Origin: Ktedonosporobacter rubrisoli
GTDB lineage: Bacteria > Chloroflexota > Ktedonobacteria > Ktedonobacterales > Ktedonobacteraceae
Reading direction: 5' to 3'
Length of the DNA stretch: 64,000 bases
NCBI RefSeq assembly: GCF_004208415.1
Contig: NZ_CP035758.1
Coordinates: 7,378,001 to 7,442,000 of the forward strand
Below the pieces are notes generated by a model. The model made no database searches and had not been told where the DNA came from. It was given only the letters and a program-made list of their open reading frames with translations. Every line of letters begins with the position of its first letter. The first letter of the stretch is position 1. Positions 44,001-50,046 of the stretch are shown here, one piece after another. The translations under genes and the position numbers were made by a program.

Positions 44001-45955
44001 AGTGTATTGAGCGGGCCATGCGCGCCTTTGAGGAAACCAGGTCCTTGAAGTATGGCCTGGAGACCTGGCTAGTTTATGAAGAATTGCGACGTCTCTTCAG
44101 TATTCGCACAGTGGCCGAGATTGCTCACTATCAGTGCGGGCTGGAGCCTGGCCAGTCTCAAGAAAATGAGCACTTTTTGACGGCCTATCGTATCTGCGAT
44201 CGCCTTAGCTCGATTACGCGTATTCTGCGCATCTTTTTGCGTCGCGAAGATCTCAACGATCGTCTCACATCTCTATTAGAGGTCGGGCCGGCGATTGGGG
44301 CCGCGCGCAAGTTTCTTGAGCGCGAGTATGCCACGCTCTGGCGCGGCTATCCCCTGGCGCCACTGCCCGAGCACCATATCTTTGAGCTCTTGCTTAAGCG
44401 CTGGGAAAATATCGTCAGGGCTCAGCTCAGCGAACTGCGGGGCAAGGCCGAGCTCAAAGCAGAGCTGCAGACGCGGCGCGTGTACCTGGAAAGACGTATA
44501 GCTATCTGGCTGGTCATCACGAATACGGGGCGCAGCGCTGCTAACAATGTGAAGGTGACGCTGCTGCACAGCCCTGATTTCGAGGTTGTGGGGAGAAGCT
44601 CCTTTGAGAGCGAGGCTATCTTTTCCCACGAGGAGATACAGGCTGAGTTTATCATTCAGCCCTGTGCCAGTTGCTCGGCCCTGAATCTCGTTTTTGAAGT
44701 TGTCTATGACGATGCTGAAGCTGCGATAAAGATACTTACAGTTGGCGAAAGGCTAGAATTGCAGGTTATCCAGCAAAGCTTTAGAAATATTCCCAATCCC
44801 TATTCCACGGGCACACCTACCCTTGATAGTAGAATGTTCTTTGGACGGGAAGACGATATCACCTTTTTACGTGATAATCTGGCCCGTGCTACCGGGAAAA
44901 CTGTTATCGTTCTGTATGGGCAACGACGCTCTGGCAAAACAACGCTGTTACGCCACCTGATCAACTCCTCTGTACTTGATGAACATATTCCCATTCTGAT
45001 TGATATGCAACAGCATGCCTATGGCATCAGCGTCAGCAAATTCCTGCACAATGTGGCCTACGAAATCTATAAGCGCATGGGGAAAAGAGGCATTGAGATT
45101 GCGCGCCCGCAGCGAGCCGACTTTTTGGAAGATCCCACCTTCACCTTTAATCAGTTCTTAGAGGATGTCGAAGTAAAAATACAAGGCAAAAAACTTATCC
45201 TGCTGATCGATGAGTTTGAAGTGATGGAGGATCTTGTGGCCGCTGGAAAGCTGGAACCCGAAATCTTTGGCTATCTACGCAGCCTGATGCAGCATAGCCA
45301 GCCTCTCGATTTTCTGCTCTCGGGAACTCACAAGATTGAGCAACTCACTAAGGGATACTGGTCGGTTTTCTTCAATATCGCTCGCCATTACAGGCTCTCC
45401 AGGCTGAGCGCGCGCAGCGCTACAGAGCTCATTGTTAAGCCTGTTGATGGATATCTGGAGTATGAGCCCTATGCAGTGAGCAAGATCCGTCAGTTAACCG
45501 GCGATCAGCCCTATCTGATCCATCTCGTCTGCCGCTCACTCATTGAGCACTGCAATGATCTGCAAAAAAGCTACGTGAGCATTAACGATGTCAATGTTGT
45601 GCTGCGCGAAGTGATGCAAACCGGCCATTATCACTTTAGTTGGATCTGGGAGCAGACAACGACACAAGAGCGTATCCTGCTGGCCGCTCTGGCAGAAGGT
45701 GGCAGAGATGAGGGACGGGCGCTCTCTCTTAGCGATATAGAAGAGCTATATCGTAGCTTTCGCTTGCCCTTTAAGCGTGAGGATGTCCTGGCGTCGTTGA
45801 AGGAATTGCTTGATGCTGATGTCATTGAGATGCAGGTAGATGACGCGCAGAATCGTGCAGCTGAAGGCGCGCGCTACCGGCTTCCTGTCGGACTTATTCG
45901 TACGTGGCTGCGGCAGGAAAAATCGTTAGAGTATGTTCTACGCGATAAAATATAA
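41045..45955 (+). CDS. giant beta-propeller/HEAT/CARDB-like protein with C-terminal STAND-type ATPase
   Basis: ATG 41045 with GGGGAG in front is preferred over the upstream TTG at 41009; the product has about 1,636 residues. Residues 30-730 form two beta-propellers of FG-GAP/PQQ-like repeats with Ca-binding-type Asp-x-Asp-x-Asp-Gly motifs, about five in the first and three or four in the second. Residues 752-970 are helical repeats resembling HEAT. About 1150-1225 is a CARDB-like beta domain (Val-Ile-Thr-Asn-Thr-Gly-Arg). The C-terminus is an ATPase with Walker A Gly-Gln-Arg-Arg-Ser-Gly-Lys-Thr-Thr near 1295 and Walker B Leu-Leu-Ile-Asp-Glu-Phe, then a winged-helix-like end. There is no signal peptide, so the propellers are probably intracellular sensors gating the ATPase. 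I know no characterised protein with this order. Confidence 0.85.
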   Translation: MLVTSVTELQDALRLGSITVSELWNYKAKNWVTSVCAADIDNDGDIEIIAGSRDGRVCALTRRGDVRWNRVVGYKEWVGVVTCLPPLAERAARIMAGTRDGKIYALAKDGKTVGPDGQLYTLKRDGRALEPQREHAAAWLQSAQVIRQMAVTPSAPFKLIAGSEDRCVYALDYATGEQLWSFSTHGWVRAIVCADLDGDGEAEILVGSADKHLYILNQAGNCIAERDIKRQIHTLVVCDLDQDGRNEILLGTDGKDLLALSSELNELWDRTFESRFLSLCIADIDKDGHDEIIASSDDKHLYILDQQGHILWRHRLGYRIFSLFALDFDHDGQIEVLAGSDDERVYALRIHLIKTLDKKIRRYYHALGKPSFSALTQLTPVERELLQDILKEEGKAHVLPRQVNLAHANDLLDAGQYVQALELLLLLQQQKVELLWRKEKVGHIRSLYFGDIAGDPKREIVLGTAEGTIQAFNVAGRSLWSIPLDAPVLSTQTGYVDHSKWQEIIVCSANHHVYVISGTKKQIKRAPFIDTWMSSIYVNAPGRQSSAEIIVSSEDKKLYIYGSKLDAPLTTIDTPQGIKIVHAYEAHEPGVPEIIAGSIENTVYAYTRAGELLWEYRTLDRVRAICIKDIDGDDKIEIIVASESRNVYVLDYHGHLKWRYYLPHRVLTVDALDIDYNGKIEVLLGCGDGYMYVLSRDGDLLWTYQANDRVRVVRAEDIDDDKQVEIALASEDQLELLRVVNQQQVQQMLTRCWLALQGPAPAGELIKELLHNNNPLVRAFTLHKLSANQQLSTRDFALLEEFVNDRAVEVRATLVRAVMLSYTANPAQARQILNQLSMAPERAIRLAIVENISFLIASDWEAGLEYLERLSHNIDRFVRRAVVRKLHQLIDIPHEHFQEAMLSMLLKAAQYKESDWVCQEAARALAHFLDQHHGELLTYLYDCVMREIKPSILEHVAHNAVTAVVQQTFGAVAALLSGLDEQNVEKCIERAMRAFEETRSLKYGLETWLVYEELRRLFSIRTVAEIAHYQCGLEPGQSQENEHFLTAYRICDRLSSITRILRIFLRREDLNDRLTSLLEVGPAIGAARKFLEREYATLWRGYPLAPLPEHHIFELLLKRWENIVRAQLSELRGKAELKAELQTRRVYLERRIAIWLVITNTGRSAANNVKVTLLHSPDFEVVGRSSFESEAIFSHEEIQAEFIIQPCASCSALNLVFEVVYDDAEAAIKILTVGERLELQVIQQSFRNIPNPYSTGTPTLDSRMFFGREDDITFLRDNLARATGKTVIVLYGQRRSGKTTLLRHLINSSVLDEHIPILIDMQQHAYGISVSKFLHNVAYEIYKRMGKRGIEIARPQRADFLEDPTFTFNQFLEDVEVKIQGKKLILLIDEFEVMEDLVAAGKLEPEIFGYLRSLMQHSQPLDFLLSGTHKIEQLTKGYWSVFFNIARHYRLSRLSARSATELIVKPVDGYLEYEPYAVSKIRQLTGDQPYLIHLVCRSLIEHCNDLQKSYVSINDVNVVLREVMQTGHYHFSWIWEQTTTQERILLAALAEGGRDEGRALSLSDIEELYRSFRLPFKREDVLASLKELLDADVIEMQVDDAQNRAAEGARYRLPVGLIRTWLRQEKSLEYVLRDKI

Positions 45956-45976
45956 TTCACTGTTTAGGAGGAGATT

Positions 45977-46699
45977 GTGCTTGATTGGTTACGTGTTTTA
46001 GGGTCCATTATTCTTGTTGATCTTGTCCTTAGTGGCGATAATGCGCTAGTCATTGGTGCGGTTGCCGCCGATTTAGAGAAGAAGAAGCGCTGGATTGCTT
46101 TTGTCGTAGGCGGGGGTGGGGCTATTCTCATTCGTATTTTACTGACCTACGGCGTTACTCTTTTGCTGGATATTCCCTATTTAGAGGCCATCGGTGGGAT
46201 TCTCTTGCTTATCATTACGATACGCCTGCTCGCCAGCACGAATGAGGCGCAAGAGGGCGAGAGCACGCAGAGCATAAAGCGCTTCTTTCAAAAGCTGGGA
46301 TTTCTGCCTAAGAGCCCACTTTTTATCGGGATGCTGACTATCCTGGCTGCGGATGCCACGACGAGCCTTGATAATATCATTTCTATCGCGGCGCTGGCGC
46401 ATCAAGACCCGCCTCTACTCATCATTGGTTTGCTCTTGAGTATCGCGTTTCTGCTGCTTGCCAGCGCGCTCATTGCGCGCCTTATCGAGCGCTTTCCCTG
46501 GCTTATTCTCCTTGCCGCAGTTATTCTGGTGATTACGTCGGCGCAGATGATCTTGCAGGATGATGATTTGGCGCGGATCATTAGCTCAGCCACAGCGGGG
46601 TGGTGGCCGCTGGCTGTCTACGTGATCTCATTTGCGATTGTGAGTATTCCGATTTATCGTTGGATACAGGGCTATGTCAAAGTGAGCCTTAAGCACTGA
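45977..46699 (+). CDS. TerC/YjbE-family integral membrane protein
   Basis: A 240-residue protein beginning at GTG 45977 after AGGAGGAG. It has seven hydrophobic segments. The conserved acidic motifs are Asp-Leu-Val-Leu-Ser-Gly-Asp-Asn-Ala-Leu in the first helix and Ala-Ala-Asp-Ala-Thr-Thr-Ser-Leu-Asp-Asn in the fourth. TerC-family proteins are linked to manganese export and tellurite resistance, and YjbE-type members are putative metal transporters. The start is just 21 bp after the giant ATPase gene, so it is very probably in the same transcript, and a terminator follows. Pairing with a Ca-motif-rich sensor ATPase is suggestive but unproven. Confidence 0.88.
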   Translation: MLDWLRVLGSIILVDLVLSGDNALVIGAVAADLEKKKRWIAFVVGGGGAILIRILLTYGVTLLLDIPYLEAIGGILLLIITIRLLASTNEAQEGESTQSIKRFFQKLGFLPKSPLFIGMLTILAADATTSLDNIISIAALAHQDPPLLIIGLLLSIAFLLLASALIARLIERFPWLILLAAVILVITSAQMILQDDDLARIISSATAGWWPLAVYVISFAIVSIPIYRWIQGYVKVSLKH

Positions 46700-46772
46700 T
46701 GCAGTGGAAATGTATCAAGGGAATGCGCTTTTACTGACCAGCGCTCTATATAATACCCGTTAGGGATCGAAT

Positions 46773-46819
46773 AAAGCTGGCTCTAGCCAGAAATACTAGA
46801 GAGCCAGCTTTTTATTTTG
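46773..46819 (+). terminator. rho-independent terminator after the TerC-family gene
   Basis: Perfect 12-bp stem (AAAGCTGGCTCT with complement at 46800-46811) followed by a T-rich run. It ends the giant ATPase/TerC transcript. Confidence 0.85.
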
Positions 46820-46852
46820 CGCGTATTTCATGGTTATGCGGAAAGGAGTTGG

Positions 46853-47473
46853 CTATCTGATACGTCCGCGCCCGCTGCTGGGTTGGGCGTGAATGGCCTC
46901 CCAAAACCGCTGGAACTCGCTCTGATATTGCGCTAGCAGGTCTTGTCGCTCATTGACTACTATGCAAGAAGAGAGCAGGCTTTGCAGCTCATCTCTTGTC
47001 AGGCCGAGTACTTCCCCAAACAGAATGCTTTGTTCATTGATCAGGCGAAACCAGGCGGGCAGGGGCGGCAGCGGCCAGTGATGAATTTCGCGTGAGAAGG
47101 TGAGCGATGCTATGCTCATCTGGTCGATGGATACCAGAGGTTCTCCCAGGTGGGCGCGCTGTTTAGCGGGTACCTGCAGCGACGAGAGCGCGCTATGATC
47201 CAGGCTGAACTCGGGCCGATGGGGTGGCACCAGTTGTATAAAGGTGCTCCACGTGTACTCATCTTGCGCATAATAGGATGTGAGATCTACCCTGATGGGT
47301 GGATGAGGAGTATCATCAATTGAAAAGCCGAGCGAGATCGAGTTGAGAATGGCTTGTTCGTTGGGAAGCCAGGATGTGCCAATACTGTGCAGAGTCAGGT
47401 TATGCGGATTACCTGCGAGCCCATAGACGGGAAACTTTGCTTGCTTAACAAGCGTTTGTAAATCTCTTTCCAT
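46853..47473 (-). CDS. hypothetical protein, fourth gene of the ABC-3C operon
   Basis: A 206-residue protein of unrecognised family. AAGGAGGT precedes its ATG by about 12 bases. Its start lies 22 bp after the DUF2326 ATPase stop on the same strand, so it is read as the last gene of that operon. The sequence is mixed alpha/beta: the first 100 residues contain short beta-like segments with several Pro and Trp, and the end (Glu-Leu-Gln-Ser-Leu-Leu-Ser-Ser) is helical, with an Arg-rich C-terminus. No catalytic motif or membrane helix is seen. It could be a replacement effector, an immunity factor or a passenger. Confidence 0.65.
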   Translation of the reverse strand: MERDLQTLVKQAKFPVYGLAGNPHNLTLHSIGTSWLPNEQAILNSISLGFSIDDTPHPPIRVDLTSYYAQDEYTWSTFIQLVPPHRPEFSLDHSALSSLQVPAKQRAHLGEPLVSIDQMSIASLTFSREIHHWPLPPLPAWFRLINEQSILFGEVLGLTRDELQSLLSSCIVVNERQDLLAQYQSEFQRFWEAIHAQPSSGRGRIR

Positions 47474-47495
47474 GAAACGCCTGAACCTCCTTGTG

Positions 47496-49253
47496 TCAAA
47501 ATCTTATGCCAAATAGTCCGCCTGTTTCGTTTGCATCGGTAAGACGAATCGGCAATATATAATCATCAAGATCAAAGGCATCAGTGAACTCTTGAGGGAT
47601 GGTATCGGAATTCATGGTAACAATATATTGGAATTTCAAATCGCGGGCTGCTTGTTCTCCTAGCAGAAGTGCTTTAGCAACCTGGCGCTCATCTACACCA
47701 TCAAAAATATGGCTATCATGGACAAGAAAGCCGGGTCCGATCTGCCTTTCAGTACAGAGCTGCATTAGCATCATATCAAAGCAAAAAATCTGCATGTTAT
47801 TAATGCCGCCGCTCTTCTCACCGTCAATAGTAACATCAAATTGGGGACCATTTGAGGAAGCGGAAATCGTAAGATTACCAGGATTCTCATATAATGCGCT
47901 TGAAAACTTTCCAAAAGAGAGAATGGCGTCGCGTAGCACTTCTGCTTGCTCATGATAATCTTGGCGCAAGCGAACCTCTAGCTGGTTTCGTTCGAACTCA
48001 AGCTCACTTCTCTCACTTTCAAGGCGCTCGGCTGCTGCAAAGCGTTGACGAAGTAACTCTGTCTTAGCCTCATGTGCTGCCAGTTCTGATTGTAGTTTTG
48101 TAAACTGATCCAGGGCTCCATGTGACTGCAAAATAGCCATGATTCTAGCAAGTCGCGCGTTTATTGCTGACATGCGTTGGTCACGAATGCTTATTCTCTG
48201 CCTGGCAGCTGTAACTTCATTCCCAAAATATGATTTGCGGTTGGCAATAATGGATTCATGAAATAGCCTGACCTCTTCAAAACGTTGGAGGGTAGTATTA
48301 GGAAGTACAACCCCTGCCTCCTCGTAAAGGTGCTCAAGCTCTATAATAGCGGGGTCAGCCTCTTGATTTAAAGATTGCTGTAATTCGGCAAGCAATAGTT
48401 TGTCAGTCGTATTTTCATCGGCTAAGGTTCCCAATTCGCGCGTTAACTGATTGGCTTCTTGCTCCAAGTCATGATATTCTGGAAGAACTTGATAGCCAGT
48501 AACATGCTCCCTTAGCGCACTAAGACGACTCTCTGCTAACGTAAGCAAGGTACGAAGTTCCGCCGCATTGCCGATAAAGTTATCAAGCGCGCCGTCTTTG
48601 GCGGCTTTCTTTAAGTCTTTCAGAGATTTTTCCCTTTCTCGTACATATTGCCACTGTTGAGGAATAGTCCAATCCAGCCCTAATAAGCATGATATCGCTA
48701 CTTGTTGATTCCATTGTTGCTGCGTAATATGCTGTTTTGTGGGAGAAAGGAAGCCTCCTATTGATTTGCGGCGCACAAAATAGGGAAATAGAGAGCGAAA
48801 GCCTGGCGCAAATTTGGCAGATGGTGTGCTCTCGGGCAGCTTAAACATGAGCTTGCAGAGCACTATTTTCCATTCATCGTTAGAAAGGGCTAGTGGAAAA
48901 TCCTCAGCACTAAATAAGCTCTGCATAGGTGATTGAAGCGGCCAGTCCCCTGTATTTGCCCCTCGGATGTTTACAGTTTCTGGAGCCTTGCCTGTGCGTG
49001 TTACCTGTCTACGTGCCTGGCCGAGATCAAATTCCATGCTAAAAGAATATGGTTTCAATGCCCTGGTAAAAATAGGGTCGGGCCTGGCTCCTAATAAGAA
49101 ATGGATTAACTCGGTCAGGCTAGACTTACCGGCGCCATTTCGCGTCTGCTTTTCGGTAGCTCCAGGGCTTTTATCAGCCAGAAGTATATTTAACCCCTGC
49201 CGAAATTGGAGTTTCTTGAAGGTGGGCATGTAGCTAGATATGCTGTGAATCAT
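47496..49253 (-). CDS. DUF2326 ABC/SMC-like ATPase of an ABC-three-component system
   Basis: A 585-residue ATPase. Walker A is Asn-Gly-Ala-Gly-Lys-Ser-Ser at about residues 40-46. A long coiled coil occupies about 200-440. The C-terminal nucleotide-binding part has the DUF2326 signature Leu-Val-His-Asp-Ser-His-Ile-Phe-Asp-Gly-Val-Asp-Glu-Arg-Gln. This is the layout of the SMC/Rad50-like ATPases that form the ABC component of ABC-3C conflict systems. Its ATG overlaps the TGA of the preceding small gene (ATGA), so the two are translationally coupled. Base composition is noticeably AT-richer than neighbouring housekeeping genes, suggesting transfer. In such systems the ATPase is thought to sense invading DNA and control an effector. 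Confidence 0.9.
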   Translation of the reverse strand: MIHSISSYMPTFKKLQFRQGLNILLADKSPGATEKQTRNGAGKSSLTELIHFLLGARPDPIFTRALKPYSFSMEFDLGQARRQVTRTGKAPETVNIRGANTGDWPLQSPMQSLFSAEDFPLALSNDEWKIVLCKLMFKLPESTPSAKFAPGFRSLFPYFVRRKSIGGFLSPTKQHITQQQWNQQVAISCLLGLDWTIPQQWQYVREREKSLKDLKKAAKDGALDNFIGNAAELRTLLTLAESRLSALREHVTGYQVLPEYHDLEQEANQLTRELGTLADENTTDKLLLAELQQSLNQEADPAIIELEHLYEEAGVVLPNTTLQRFEEVRLFHESIIANRKSYFGNEVTAARQRISIRDQRMSAINARLARIMAILQSHGALDQFTKLQSELAAHEAKTELLRQRFAAAERLESERSELEFERNQLEVRLRQDYHEQAEVLRDAILSFGKFSSALYENPGNLTISASSNGPQFDVTIDGEKSGGINNMQIFCFDMMLMQLCTERQIGPGFLVHDSHIFDGVDERQVAKALLLGEQAARDLKFQYIVTMNSDTIPQEFTDAFDLDDYILPIRLTDANETGGLFGIRF

Positions 49254-49495
49254 TGCCTGACCCTCCGTATTTTACCATGGTCCATTTCTATACTACCCAA
49301 CATATAAAGGAGATCTAATGTCAAGACAAACCAGTCATAGCTTATAGTGTGTGTTGTTGAGCGTTCACCTCTTATATGACTCAGCTCATTCCACAGGCGC
49401 GATACTGTTTTTGGTTCCATCAAAAGACCAAGTATTTCTGCCCCTATAGTGATCATTGCTCGTTCAGGACCAAGCCGTTTAGTAGGAAGGATCAT
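49250..49495 (-). CDS. ABC-3C middle component (MC6-like)
   Basis: An 81-residue protein with the compact winged-helix pattern of ABC-three-component middle components: Met-Ile-Leu-Pro-Thr-Lys at the N-terminus, Ala-Glu-Ile-Leu-Gly-Leu-Leu near residue 20, Thr-Val-Ser-Arg-Leu-Trp-Asn-Glu-Leu around 31-38, and Thr-Leu-Asp-Leu-Leu-Tyr-Met-Leu-Gly-Ser-Ile-Glu near the end. Middle components link the ATPase to the effector. It overlaps the upstream gene's stop and the downstream gene's start by the ATGA type. The family call comes from remembered sequences and fits the operon position. Confidence 0.82.
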   Translation of the reverse strand: MILPTKRLGPERAMITIGAEILGLLMEPKTVSRLWNELSHIRGERSTTHTISYDWFVLTLDLLYMLGSIEMDHGKIRRVRQ

Positions 49496-49707
49496 ACTAC
49501 AACCTCTTCGGATGAGCGCTCAAAGATACGGAGATAGCCATCATTTTTTCTATCCCCCATTCTTCCCCAGGGGCGGACGCGCTGGAAGTCACTGGGATGG
49601 CACTTCTCCATTATTTCAGAAAAAAAATCCTGGAAGGCATTTCCTCCTTTTTCTAAATAGGCTGCTTTAAATGTGGCTTCGTAATAAGCACGTGTAAGTT
49701 TATCCAA
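49492..49707 (-). CDS. truncated ABC-3C effector (restriction-endonuclease-like N-terminus)
   Basis: A 71-residue product beginning at TTG 49707 after GGGGGGA. The first 60 residues (Tyr-Tyr-Glu-Ala-Thr-Phe-Lys-Ala-Ala-Tyr-Leu-Glu-Lys, then Phe-Gln-Asp-Phe-Phe and Asp-Phe-Gln-Arg-Val-Arg-Pro-Trp-Gly-Arg, then Gly-Asp-Arg-Lys-Asn-Asp-Gly-Tyr-Leu) match, from memory, the N-terminus of the large endonuclease-like effector of ABC-3C systems, which normally runs to several hundred residues. Here the frame jumps directly to a 12-residue tail and a TGA that overlaps the middle component's ATG. This looks like an in-frame internal deletion that kept translational coupling while removing most of the effector. 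Moderate confidence in the homology, lower in function. Confidence 0.65.
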   Translation of the reverse strand: MDKLTRAYYEATFKAAYLEKGGNAFQDFFSEIMEKCHPSDFQRVRPWGRMGDRKNDGYLRIFERSSEEVVV

Positions 49708-49961
49708 TGTATTGTCCCCCCGAATATGCTCTAGCCATTTAATGCGTAAATAGCATTTCCCTCTTTATGGTTGATATATTTTTCTCTTGTATTCAGTAGC
49801 ATAATGCTAACCTGGGATATTATAGCATTGATAGGGTATGATATGTAAATAGTTATATATAAGAATATATGGCTAGGAATTATTAAATTGCTAACCAGGT
49901 AAAGCGTGATTATTAAGGGGGATATAGAGCATCTGAGCAGGATAAAAATCGATGAGCTTTG
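49708..49961. other. AT-rich gap with candidate promoter of the ABC-3C operon
   Basis: A very AT-rich 250 bp, unlike the rest of the window. On the minus strand TATAAT (49819-49824) lies 19 bp from TTTACA (49844-49849), a plausible though widely spaced promoter about 110 bp upstream of the effector remnant. Two near-copies of GCTAACC(T/A)GG occur near 49806 and 49900. No gene is supported. Confidence 0.45.
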
Positions 49962-50015
49962 TGAAAAAGAAAAATAAATCTGGCTCCGTCAAGTTTTTAT
50001 GATGCGGAGCCAGAT
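49962..50015 (-). terminator. rho-independent terminator of gyrB
   Basis: Perfect 11-bp stem (ATCTGGCTCCG and complement, 16-base loop) at 49978-50015. On the minus strand it is followed by TTATTTTTCTTTTTC. It lies 31 bp after the gyrB stop codon. Confidence 0.9.
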
Positions 50016-50046
50016 AAGTGTGGAAGTCTGTGTAAAAGAACCTTAT

